Of a stretch of 64,000 nt of DNA, positions 8,704-16,351 are shown in pieces. This stretch comes from Ferruginibacter sp. HRS2-29 (GTDB lineage Bacteria > Bacteroidota > Bacteroidia > Chitinophagales > Chitinophagaceae): NCBI RefSeq assembly GCF_024343615.1, contig NZ_RJUB01000005.1, positions 1-64,000 of the forward strand, given 5' to 3'. The position numbers were made by a program, and so were the translations under genes. Below the pieces are notes generated by a model that was given only the letters and a program-made list of their open reading frames with translations, had not been told where the DNA came from and ran no database searches. Position 1 is the stretch's first letter. Each line of letters begins with the position of its first letter.

Positions 8704-9468
8704 ATGTCAACAACCAATAACATCGCCCTGGTAACCGGTGGCAGCCGCGGGCTTGGAAAAGATATGGCGATCAACCTTGCAAAAAATGGCCTTGATGTCA
8801 TACTCACTTACAACAGTAAGAAAGACGAAGCAGATGCAGTCGTTCAGTCAATTACGGCGCTGGGTCGCAAAGCTGCTGCACTGCAGCTGAACGTGTCCGA
8901 TTCTTCAAATTTTGATGCGTTCATCACATCGTTGAATGCCGCGTTGAAAGATCATTTCGGGACTGACCGGATCAATTACCTGGTAAATAATGCAGGTACC
9001 GGTTTGCATGCGCTTTTTGCAGACACCACCGAAAAACAATTTAACGACCTGGTGGATATACATTTCAAAGGGCCATTCTTTCTTACACAAAAAGTATTGC
9101 CTATCCTTGCCGATGGGGGCGGCATCATCAACATTTCGAGCGGCCTCGCCCGTTTCTCTTTCCCTGGCTCCTCCGCTTATGCATCCATGAAGGGCGCCAT
9201 AGAAACGCTTACCCGTTACCTGGCCAAAGAACTCGCCGCACGTGGTATCCGTGCAAATATCGTAGCGCCGGGCGCCATAGAAACCGATTTCAACGGGGGA
9301 GCGGTGAGAGATAACGAAGCCTTAAACAAACAGATAGCTTCCGTAACAGCACTTGGCCGTGTTGGTTTACCAACAGATATCGGCAGTGTGGTCGCCTTTC
9401 TTTGTACCGATGATGCCAGATGGATCACAGGGCAAAGGATCGAGGTATCGGGGGGGATGATGCTGTAG
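8704..9468 (+). CDS. short-chain dehydrogenase/reductase (SDR)
   Basis: A 254-residue classical SDR of the FabG-like type. Visible motifs: TGGSRGLG cofactor loop near the N-terminus, NNAGTG, catalytic Ser in INISSG, YASMK (Y-x-x-x-K), PGAIETDF after the active site, and a C-terminal WITGQRIEVSGG. Substrate cannot be told from sequence. It starts at ATG 8704, after the promoter-like box at 8657. The divergent AraC-type gene is the likely regulator, a common layout for stress- or aldehyde-responsive reductases. Confidence 0.92.
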   Translation: MSTTNNIALVTGGSRGLGKDMAINLAKNGLDVILTYNSKKDEADAVVQSITALGRKAAALQLNVSDSSNFDAFITSLNAALKDHFGTDRINYLVNNAGTGLHALFADTTEKQFNDLVDIHFKGPFFLTQKVLPILADGGGIINISSGLARFSFPGSSAYASMKGAIETLTRYLAKELAARGIRANIVAPGAIETDFNGGAVRDNEALNKQIASVTALGRVGLPTDIGSVVAFLCTDDARWITGQRIEVSGGMML

Positions 9469-9538
9469 GCAATTAATAATTAAGAATTAAAAATTAAGAA
9501 TTAAGAATGCTTTCGGAGGAAGTGTTTTCAGCGATGGA

Positions 9539-9560
9539 AATGCTTTGATCCGGAAGCATT
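9539..9560. terminator. bidirectional hairpin between convergent genes
   Basis: AATGCTT (9539-9545) and AAGCATT (9554-9560) form a stem with an 8-base loop, followed on the plus strand by TTTTTA. It lies after an AT-rich run of TTAAGAATTA units (9471-9508) downstream of the dehydrogenase, and directly beyond the restored stop of the minus-strand gene at 9562. Confidence 0.55.
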
Positions 9561-9561
9561 T

Positions 9562-10043
9562 TTATTGAACCGGGGCGGAACTGCAAATGGGTTCAAACCA
9601 ATCGTCGGGATTGATGCATTTACTTTTGTAACACAAATAAACTTCCAGTAAATAAGAATCATCATAATACTTTGTACTCTTACCAACTGGTTCCTGATGA
9701 CCACATCGCCTTTTTTAAGCAGCAGGTTTTCAATGCCAACATAAGTGATAAAATACTCTCCTGATTGAATGATAATAAACGGTTGCTCATCTTTCGGATA
9801 TGATGCAATTACTTCTCCGCCATAAAATGAATGTACCATAAAGGCTTCATTGCTTTTAAGCTGGATAAAGGAGTGCCACCGCAATGAAGGTCGGGCGGCA
9901 AGGTGTTGGCTTTTTTTTTGCAGGGAGGCTCCTGAAGGGATTTTCCAATGCCCTTTAGGAGCCTCCATTTTTAAATAAACACTTTCCTGGCAAAAGGAAA
10001 TGGAGGGAGTTAATAACAGCAGGAAGAACAAAACTATTTTCAT
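9562..10043 (-). pseudogene. secreted hypothetical protein with a 1-base frameshift
   Basis: The frame opens at 10043 with a signal peptide (MKIVLFFLLLLTPSISFCQ) and reads sensibly to GDVVIRNQL. From about 9683-9690 the open frame turns into improbable sequence and runs to 9528. The neighbouring frame from the same point gives well-formed sequence (STKYYDDSYLLEVYLCYKS, then NPDDWFEPICSSAPVQ) and stops at 9562-9564, just before a hairpin. Adding one G at the TTGG run would join the two as QLGKST. So the gene has lost a base, or the assembly has. The intact product would be a periplasmic or surface protein of about 160 residues with an SH3-like feel in LLLKKGDVVIRNQ, but I recognise no family. 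Confidence 0.65.
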
Positions 10044-10104
10044 TGACCAGGTTTGGAAAGCTATGATGGATTTATTTGTAAATTACTGATATAAATTCAC
10101 TATT

Positions 10105-10506
10105 ATGGCTAGCAACAAAACGACTGAAACCAATGCTTCTGTTCCTGCTTATGTAGCGGCTATCGCCGATGAAGCAAGGCGTACCGATATTGCGGCACTG
10201 ATCAAATTGATGCAAAAAGCGTCCGGTTTCCCGCCGAAAATGTGGGGGCCGGGAATTGTTGGTTTTGGAAGCTACCATTATAAATATGACAGCGGCCATG
10301 AAGGAGATGCACCGCTTGCGGGGCTGGCATCAAGATCTACGGCAATCGTATTGTACCTGAATCTTGGGGAAAAAAGGGATGTTTTGCTGGAAAAACTAGG
10401 GAAACATAAAACCGGAAAGGGCTGCATCTACCTGAAAAAACTCGCTGATGCAGATGAGAAAGTATTGGAAGAAATGGTGAAAGTGTCTATTTCAGCTACG
10501 TACTGA
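10105..10506 (+). CDS. DUF1801 (YdhG-like) protein
   Basis: A 133-residue cytoplasmic protein with the DUF1801 pattern: helical N-terminus (VAAIADEARRTDIAALIKLM), the conserved PPKMWGPGIVGFGSYHYKY turn, and a C-terminal KGCIYLKKLADADEKVLEEM. The family shares a frataxin-like fold and has no firm function. It is separated from its neighbours by repeat-rich gaps and is probably monocistronic; a strong hairpin (10531-10572) follows. Confidence 0.9.
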   Translation: MASNKTTETNASVPAYVAAIADEARRTDIAALIKLMQKASGFPPKMWGPGIVGFGSYHYKYDSGHEGDAPLAGLASRSTAIVLYLNLGEKRDVLLEKLGKHKTGKGCIYLKKLADADEKVLEEMVKVSISATY

Positions 10507-10530
10507 CCATCTGTAAAATGTAAACAAAGT

Positions 10531-10631
10531 GTGCAGTTTTAAATTTTTTTTTAAAAAATTACAAAACTGCACAAACTTATTTGTGCAGTAGAATTGTGCA
10601 GTGATACTACTGCACAATTTTTTTGTGCAGT
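10531..10631. repeat. six-copy GTGCAGT cluster
   Basis: Six copies of GTGCAGT in both orientations within 101 bp: direct at 10531, 10583, 10596 and 10625, inverted (ACTGCAC) at 10566 and 10609. Most are extended to TTGTGCAGT. The first pair makes a 10-bp hairpin, GTGCAGTTTT and AAAACTGCAC, around an A/T-only loop; the others can pair as 9-bp stems. A variant GTGCAGC follows at about 10649. This could be a terminator cluster, a multi-site operator or a small structured RNA. Confidence 0.8.
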
Positions 10632-10680
10632 TTAACCAGGTTTAAACGTGCAGCCCAATTAGTACAGATCCCGTCACAAC

Positions 10681-10778
10681 CCGCGGTAGTCAACTCCCGG
10701 TAGTCAACCCGCGGTAGTCAACCTGCGGTAGTCAACCCGCGGTAGTCAACCCGTGGTAGTCAACCCGTGGTAGTCAAC
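10681..10778. repeat. 14-bp tandem array, seven copies
   Basis: Seven head-to-tail units of CCGCGGTAGTCAAC (variants TCCCGG, CTGCGG and CCGTGG in the first six bases; GGTAGTCAAC invariant) fill 98 bp with no spacers, so it is a minisatellite and not a CRISPR. The rest of the 504-bp gene-free gap (10779-11010) is A/T-rich and shows only a weak promoter-like TACCTTTTG before the barrel gene. Confidence 0.92.
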
Positions 10779-11010
10779 CCATAAGGACATACCTTCATTT
10801 CCTGCGGTTAATTAACACGATATCAATAAAATACCACAATCTCCTCCCTGACTCAAACATTGCCCTTTTTTTCAACAGCCCGGCCAATTATTTTATTTAA
10901 CCTGACAATCAATCCATTAGATTATTTTTTATATGACAGATTGGAGGAAATTAAGTCATTGTTAACGTTACTGGCATACCTTTTGAAAACGTACTGAAAA
11001 ACAAACGTAT

Positions 11011-11535
11011 ATGAAGAAGTTAATGACAGCTGCTTTAGTATTGTTTGCCTCAGCGCAGACTTTTGCTCAAAGCACAACGACAGAAGAAGTGACCAGCAAG
11101 AACTCATGGTTGAAAGCAGGCCTCGAAGCCTCTGTACCGGTAGGCAAAACCTCTGATGCAAGTTCATTTGCAGCAGGCGTAGTATTGAGTGGCCAATGGA
11201 TGGCTACAAAAAACTTTGGTATTGGTCTTACCTCGGGTTATACACACTTCTTTGCCAAAAACAATGGTGAAGATGGAGGTATTATTCCTGCGGGTTTGCT
11301 GCTACGCTATTATCCACAGTCTGAAGGCTTTTTTGCCGGAACTGATGTAGGGTATAGCTTCCTGACAAACAGCGGAACAGATGGCGGATTTTATGTGAAA
11401 CCACAGGTTGGTTACCATAACTACAGCTGGAACTTCTATGCTTTTTACAACCAGGTATTTCTTAAGAAAGCCTTTAACGACGTACAGAATGTAGGCGTTG
11501 CCGCTACGTACAATATCAGGTTCGGGAAAAAGTAA
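11011..11535 (+). CDS. small outer-membrane beta-barrel protein
   Basis: A 174-residue protein with a signal peptide cleaved after TFAQ. The mature part has alternating amphipathic strands typical of an eight-stranded barrel (WLKAGLEASVPVG, FAAGVVLSGQWM, FGIGLTSGYTHFF, FFAGTDVGYSFL, GGFYVKPQVGYH, SWNFYAFYNQVF) and ends in VGVAATYNIRFGKK. Probably sits in the outer membrane. Ligand or role unknown. A clear terminator follows. Confidence 0.85.
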   Translation: MKKLMTAALVLFASAQTFAQSTTTEEVTSKNSWLKAGLEASVPVGKTSDASSFAAGVVLSGQWMATKNFGIGLTSGYTHFFAKNNGEDGGIIPAGLLLRYYPQSEGFFAGTDVGYSFLTNSGTDGGFYVKPQVGYHNYSWNFYAFYNQVFLKKAFNDVQNVGVAATYNIRFGKK

Positions 11536-11573
11536 GGACTCTGCCTGTGGCAAGTCTAAGAAAATCAGAAATT

Positions 11574-11628
11574 ACGAATTACAGGTGGATCCATTTTGAG
11601 GGAATCCATTTGTAATTCGTATTTTTTT
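11574..11628 (+). terminator. terminator after the barrel gene
   Basis: ACGAATTACA (11574-11583) pairs with TGTAATTCGT (11611-11620), and a second nested pair GGATCCA/GGAATCC strengthens the stem. It is followed by ATTTTTTT. Confidence 0.75.
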
Positions 11629-11706
11629 GCCTATACCCGTTATGTTTTGGTTAAAAACAGCCTTTGGTACGGTTTTCTTTATAGTTATGCTATAAAAACA
11701 AATGTT

Positions 11707-11979
11707 ATGGGAATCATTAAAAAAATTCAGACAGACAGCGATACTCCTTTTTCAGATGAGCAAACGGATGAAAGGATACATCAGTTGCTGACCGACCCCA
11801 ATGACGAAGTGACCGAAGAGGATATCCGCAATGTGCGCACAGATATAGGAACAAAATCTGCAACTCCGCCAGCATCATCTACACCATTACCAGACAACAC
11901 CGGCAAAGCCGCAGAAAATCTTGAACCTGGGGATCCCAATGATCCCGGGATTGAAACACCATGGAACATTATTAAATAA
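11707..11979 (+). CDS. small acidic hypothetical protein
   Basis: A 90-residue cytoplasmic-looking protein from ATG 11707 (MGIIKKIQTDSD). The first half is acidic and helical (DEQTDERIHQLLTDPNDEVTEEDIRNVRTD); the second half is Pro/Thr/Ser-rich and ends DPNDPGIETPWNIIK. No family recognised. The earlier in-frame ATG at 11596 lies in the preceding terminator and is rejected as a start. It ends against a bidirectional AT-rich inverted repeat. Confidence 0.6.
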   Translation: MGIIKKIQTDSDTPFSDEQTDERIHQLLTDPNDEVTEEDIRNVRTDIGTKSATPPASSTPLPDNTGKAAENLEPGDPNDPGIETPWNIIK

Positions 11980-11983
11980 TTAC

Positions 11984-12045
11984 AATTGACAATTATAAAT
12001 TACGGTACCAGGAACTGTATCATTCGTAATTCGTAATTGTCAATT
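11984..12045. repeat. AT-rich inverted repeat between convergent genes
   Basis: AATTGACAATTA (11984-11995) and TAATTGTCAATT (12034-12045) are perfect 12-bp complements flanked by further related units (AATTACGAATTAC type). Lying between stops at 11979 and 12054, it can end transcripts from both sides. Confidence 0.75.
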
Positions 12046-12053
12046 CTTAATTA

Positions 12054-13184
12054 TCAATTCCTCTGGTACACTCTTACCCAATCTATATAAGTGGTGCAGG
12101 GAAATTGTGCATCATTTACAATAGCCCCACCATACGTCATATTGTCGTTGCCACCCACACCAGCAGTTAGCAATAGAAAAAACTTATGGCTGAATGGCGA
12201 CCATTCTGCAAAATGATGCGAGTATTCAGACTTCATCACCCGCTTGCCGCCGATCGTTACATTCCCATCTGCATCCTGTCCGTCCGGCGCATTATTGAAG
12301 GCTTCTCCATCATTGAAATAATTGATGTGGTATACCTGGTCGTCCACAGCAAATTCCATCCTGTTGGCATACCAGTCTACCCGGTAAATATGAAAACCGC
12401 CGCTGCCGGCATTCGTTTCCGTAGCAGCTACCGGCCATCCGCCATACGCGGGGTTCACTGCCGGAACCTGTGTTTCCTGATAGGAGTAATAACCGCCTTT
12501 ATGCCCGTGATTCCAGCTTTGATAAGTATTATTTTCCCATGACCATGCATAGTGAACCGTACCAAGATTGTATTTGGGTATAGCGCCCACATATTCCATG
12601 ATATCTACCTCGCCACCTTGCGGCCACATGATATAGGGCTGGTTGGTTGGTTTTTCTGCGGGCATCATCCAAAAAGCGAACCCCTGGCCTTTGTAACGCA
12701 CATCCCTTGCCCATACACGGGCCTCTATCCTGGTACCCGGCCCCCATGATCCTTTGTCTTGCGTGGTCAGCCTGGCGCTGGTATAATTTCTATCGAGATA
12801 CGTTTCTTTTCTTGTCGTAATAGCCAGGCAGCCGCCGCCGGAGTTAAGCACGCCGTTTTCAATCGTGGCATTTTCAGGCCGGTTGGTAGCCCTGTCGAGC
12901 TGGCCCGTTCCAAAATCCCCGTTCACACCGGTTCCTGTTTCAAAATTCCAGTTGGCACCATCAATCGATGTGGAATTGAACTCATCATTCCACAATAAGG
13001 TATATCCTGAGTAAACGATCGGAGGAACAACAGGTGTATTTGCCGGTGGGGTTACAGGTGGGGTCACCGGTGGGGTTGTCGGTGGTACATAGGGAGGAGT
13101 GGGATTGTCGCCGCCCGATTTTGAGCATGACAAAATGGTTGCGGCCAGGCATAAAGCCAGTACAGAGGCATTCAAAAATTTCAT
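12054..13184 (-). CDS. GH16 family glycoside hydrolase lipoprotein
   Basis: A 376-residue lipoprotein predicted to cleave beta-1,3/1,4-glucan-like or galactan polysaccharide outside the cytoplasm. It starts at ATG 13184 with a signal ending in lipobox ILSCSKS, then a Pro/Thr linker (about residues 32-60, PPVTPPVTPPANTP). The GH16 jelly roll follows (LLWNDEFNS at its start), with the catalytic E192-V-D194-I-M-E197 motif (nucleophile and acid/base Glu both present) and a C-terminal DWVRVYQ. Substrate specificity is not clear from sequence. An alternative start 8 codons upstream would precede the signal and is rejected. Neighbouring galactose genes make a galactan possible; this is inference. 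Confidence 0.93.
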   Translation of the reverse strand: MKFLNASVLALCLAATILSCSKSGGDNPTPPYVPPTTPPVTPPVTPPANTPVVPPIVYSGYTLLWNDEFNSTSIDGANWNFETGTGVNGDFGTGQLDRATNRPENATIENGVLNSGGGCLAITTRKETYLDRNYTSARLTTQDKGSWGPGTRIEARVWARDVRYKGQGFAFWMMPAEKPTNQPYIMWPQGGEVDIMEYVGAIPKYNLGTVHYAWSWENNTYQSWNHGHKGGYYSYQETQVPAVNPAYGGWPVAATETNAGSGGFHIYRVDWYANRMEFAVDDQVYHINYFNDGEAFNNAPDGQDADGNVTIGGKRVMKSEYSHHFAEWSPFSHKFFLLLTAGVGGNDNMTYGGAIVNDAQFPCTTYIDWVRVYQRN

Positions 13185-13310
13185 AGCAAGAGAATCGATG
13201 GTTATCAAAGCGTAAATATAGATTTTACCAGTCCCTTTTTTTTGTTAACAGATACATCATTACTACATCAATTGACTGAAACACTACATCATTTCTTGTA
13301 ACAACAGCAG

Positions 13311-13419
13311 GTATGATGGATGATGCATGCCGTATGATGTCTTTGAGTGGGAAAAATCCCGGAGAATTGGAAATGCTTAATATGCGAACAAATCATACAT
13401 CACACATCATCCGTCATAC
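13311..13419. repeat. GATGATG-type inverted repeat
   Basis: GTATGATGGATGATG (13311-13325) and CATCATCCGTCATAC (13405-13419) complement at 14 of 15 positions. Related CATCATTACTACATC units flank it on the left (from about 13254). It fills most of the gap between the divergent GH16 and epimerase genes. Confidence 0.75.
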
Positions 13420-13464
13420 ATCTTTTGTATATTTAATCCGCATTATTTCCTTAAATGAGCAACT

Positions 13465-14421
13465 ATGTTTTCCATTTATACCCAACAACTGAATGGCTTT
13501 GATGCGGTATGCCTGCGTGAAGATGCTTCGGGAACTACCGTTACCATCGTTCCGGCTTGCGGCGGGATGTTACATGGCTTCGAGGTAAAACATGAAGGGG
13601 AGTTGATCAATGTGATCGATCATTATGACGACCTGGAGGATTATGAAAACAACCAGGCTTCCAAAGGATTCAAAAGTGCTAAGTTGTCGCCATTTGCATG
13701 CAGGTTGAAAGACGGCGGTTACCATTTTGAAGGGCAGGAATTGAGGATAGAAAAATTTTATCTCGGTAAACATGCCATGCATGGATTGTTGTTCGATGTA
13801 CGTTTTATGGTTATAAAAGAAACCGCCGCAAAAGATAAAGCCGGGTTGAAAATTGAATACACTTACCGTGGTGAAGATCCCGGTTACCCGTTTTGCTACG
13901 ATTGCCAGGTGACTTATGAATTAGGGTTTGATAATTACCTTACCATCACAACTGCTATCATCAATAAAGACCAGGGCTCCATTCCGGTGATGGATGGCTG
14001 GCACCCGTATTTCACTTTGGGCGGCAGCATCAACGATCTTCAACTCGAATTTCAAAGTAAGGACAAACTTGTATTTGACGAAGAAATGTTGCCTTCCGGC
14101 AAAAAAGAACATTACGAAACATTTGGCTCACTCGAAAAGATCGGCGGCCGGAAGTTTGATGATTGTTTTACGGTAAATTTTGCGGAATGCCAGCCAATGC
14201 TGGTTTTGCGGGAGCCGGTAAAAAGGATACAGGTAGAAGTGTATCCGCATCAGAGTTATCCTTACCTTCAGCTTTTTACACCTGATCATCGCCGGTCGAT
14301 AGCGGTGGAAAACCTTAGTGCTGCTCCGGATGCATTCAACAACGACGAAGGATTGGTAACACTTATTCCCGGGGAAACTTATTTTTTCAAAACGGCTTAC
14401 AAGGTCACTTCTTTAATCTGA
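13465..14421 (+). CDS. aldose 1-epimerase family protein, galactokinase-linked
   Basis: A 318-residue member of the aldose epimerase superfamily (supersandwich fold), divergent from the galM at 113. Visible: HAMHGL near residue 105 and DGWHPYF near 175, the two active-site His regions, plus VEVYPHQSYPYLQLFTPDHR toward the C-terminus. It lies 3 bases before galactokinase, so the pair forms an operon converting beta-galactose to alpha-galactose and then Gal-1-P. Confidence 0.9.
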   Translation: MFSIYTQQLNGFDAVCLREDASGTTVTIVPACGGMLHGFEVKHEGELINVIDHYDDLEDYENNQASKGFKSAKLSPFACRLKDGGYHFEGQELRIEKFYLGKHAMHGLLFDVRFMVIKETAAKDKAGLKIEYTYRGEDPGYPFCYDCQVTYELGFDNYLTITTAIINKDQGSIPVMDGWHPYFTLGGSINDLQLEFQSKDKLVFDEEMLPSGKKEHYETFGSLEKIGGRKFDDCFTVNFAECQPMLVLREPVKRIQVEVYPHQSYPYLQLFTPDHRRSIAVENLSAAPDAFNNDEGLVTLIPGETYFFKTAYKVTSLI

Positions 14422-14424
14422 ACC

Positions 14425-15576
14425 ATGAACCCATTAGCGATACAGGTAGCACAAACTTTCAGGGAACAATCGGGGCTGGAACCGGCACTTTATTTTTCGC
14501 CGGGGCGGATCAACCTGATTGGCGAACACGTAGATTACAACGATGGGTTTGTAATGCCTGCGGCCATTGATAAAGGTATTTATTATGCGATAGCATTGAA
14601 TGGCAGCGATACTATCCGCTTTTACTCGATCGATTTTGATGAGTTTTTTTCTGTAGAAATTTCGGCGGTCGGCAAAGCGGGTGCCTGGAAAGATTATGTG
14701 TTGGGGGTGGTGAAAGAATTTGAATTACTTGGCGTGGAGCTCAAAGGATTCGATTGTGTATTTGCCGGCGATATACCTCGTGGCAGTGGATTGAGTTCTT
14801 CTGCAGCGGTAGAAGGTGGATTGGCGTTTGCGCTGAATGACTTGCTGGGCGTTGGTTTGGACAGGTTGCAACTCGCATTGCTTTGTCAGCGTGCCGAACA
14901 TCATTATCCCGGAGTGCAATGCGGAATCATGGATCAGTTTGCCAATATGATGGGCCAAAAAGACCGGGTGATCCTGCTCGATTGCCAGGGGATGCATCAT
15001 GTATATTTTCCTTTGCAGTTAGAAGGATATAGCATTGTATTGCTGAACAGCAAAGTACATCATAGCCTGATGGCCGGGGAATACAATTTGCGCCGAAGCC
15101 AGTGTGCCGAAGGTTTGGCAGTAATGTCGCAAACCGGCGATGTCAATAGCTTCAGGGATCTTGTACCATGGCAGCAGGTTTTCGATTACAAAAACCAGAT
15201 GGGCGAAAAAGCGTTTATGCGTTGCCTTTATGTGGTGCAGGAAATAGACAGGGCGGAACGGGCTTCGCAATTATTGCAGCAGCAGGATATCAGGGCATTT
15301 GGTGAACTGATGTTTGAAACGCATCGTGGTCTTTCGGAATTATATGAAGTGAGTTGCAGGGAACTTGATTTCCTGGTGAGCCTTGCCCGGGCAAAAAAAG
15401 AAGTGATTGGCGCAAGGCTGATGGGCGGAGGCTTTGGAGGCTGCACCATCAATATTGTAAAAAATGAAATGGTGGAAACATTCATTCATGACTCCACCAT
15501 TGCGTACGAGGATGCTTTTGGTATTGCGCCCGAAGCGTACAGGGTACAGACGGACGACGGCACCCGTAAATTATAA
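14425..15576 (+). CDS. galK: galactokinase
   Basis: A 383-residue GHMP kinase phosphorylating alpha-D-galactose to Gal-1-P in the Leloir pathway. Motifs: the galactokinase signature PGRINLIGEHVDYNDG near residue 27, the ATP loop GSGLSSSAAVE near residue 118, and the C-terminal MGGGFGGCTI. The usual length is 380-390. It follows the epimerase by 3 bases. Its last Leu codon and stop (TTATAA, 15571-15576) are shared with the convergent HAD gene. galT and galE are not in the window. Confidence 0.95.
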   Translation: MNPLAIQVAQTFREQSGLEPALYFSPGRINLIGEHVDYNDGFVMPAAIDKGIYYAIALNGSDTIRFYSIDFDEFFSVEISAVGKAGAWKDYVLGVVKEFELLGVELKGFDCVFAGDIPRGSGLSSSAAVEGGLAFALNDLLGVGLDRLQLALLCQRAEHHYPGVQCGIMDQFANMMGQKDRVILLDCQGMHHVYFPLQLEGYSIVLLNSKVHHSLMAGEYNLRRSQCAEGLAVMSQTGDVNSFRDLVPWQQVFDYKNQMGEKAFMRCLYVVQEIDRAERASQLLQQQDIRAFGELMFETHRGLSELYEVSCRELDFLVSLARAKKEVIGARLMGGGFGGCTINIVKNEMVETFIHDSTIAYEDAFGIAPEAYRVQTDDGTRKL

Positions 15577-16191
15577 TTCCAGCCCGAGTGCTTTTAATTT
15601 TTCAATCGTGCTATCGTAATCTGAATGAACGATCCCGCGGATGCCCAGGCCTTCCGCCACTTGTACAAACAGCGCCCTGTCGTCGAGGTATACGATGTTG
15701 CGCACCGGCACCTGTGCCACATCCAGCGCCAGCTTGAAAATATCTACATCCGGTTTACGGAAATGCACAAAACTCGACGAAATGAAAAAATCGACGAACT
15801 CGCCCAGCTTGAATTTTTTGATGCGGTAATCGTTCAGTTCCCGGCCTTCATTGTTTACTACGGCTATTTTAAGTCCGTATCTGGCTTTCAGCTTTTTCAT
15901 CAGTTCTATCATCGGCTGATAGGATCTCGATTTGCTGTACATGAATTTGCTGAACTCCTCCCTGCTGAATTTCCTTCTCTTATAAAACACTACCCTGTCC
16001 AGGTATTCATCGAGCGATAGCTTGCCCACTTCATATGTGTCAAACGTAAGGTGGTGGCGCTCTTCCATTTCTTTAGCATCCAGCCCGTAAAGTGTTACCG
16101 CTTCCTGGCGTGCATGCCGGTCCCAGCCGTTGGTGAGTATTACGCCGCCGAGGTCGGTGAAGATGGTGGTGATGGAAGTCTTTTTCTTCAT
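15571..16191 (-). CDS. HAD-superfamily phosphatase-like hydrolase
   Basis: A 206-residue HAD protein. Motif I is TDLGGVIL (nucleophile Asp present; the second Asp of DxDxT is Gly, as is usual in the DLGGV/YihX-like group). Motif II lies around IAVVNNEGRE, motif III is the Lys in HFRKPD, and motif IV is YLDDRALF. A helical cap spans about residues 25-95. It probably dephosphorylates a small sugar phosphate; substrate unproven. It is convergent with galK and shares the TTATAA end. Confidence 0.88.
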   Translation of the reverse strand: MKKKTSITTIFTDLGGVILTNGWDRHARQEAVTLYGLDAKEMEERHHLTFDTYEVGKLSLDEYLDRVVFYKRRKFSREEFSKFMYSKSRSYQPMIELMKKLKARYGLKIAVVNNEGRELNDYRIKKFKLGEFVDFFISSSFVHFRKPDVDIFKLALDVAQVPVRNIVYLDDRALFVQVAEGLGIRGIVHSDYDSTIEKLKALGLEL

Positions 16192-16212
16192 GTAAAAGTT
16201 TGAACACTAAAA

Positions 16213-16320
16213 ATAATTAATAATTAATAATTAATAATTGTTTCAAGGGGAATGATTCTCTGTCAACATGAAAATTACCATTCTGTAGAATTATTCATTA
16301 TTAATTATTCATTATTAATT
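16213..16320. repeat. TAATAATTA inverted arrays
   Basis: Tandem TTAATAA units (about 16213-16239) face an inverted set (ATTATTCATTATTAATT units, about 16290-16320) around some 50 bases. It lies between the divergent HAD gene and nagA. Confidence 0.7.
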
Positions 16321-16351
16321 AATCGGTTTCTTTGTAAAAATTTTTATCAGC

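Noticed and set aside
10681..10778. Possible CRISPR array
   Set aside because: The 14-bp units are head to tail with no spacers, and no cas genes are in the window.
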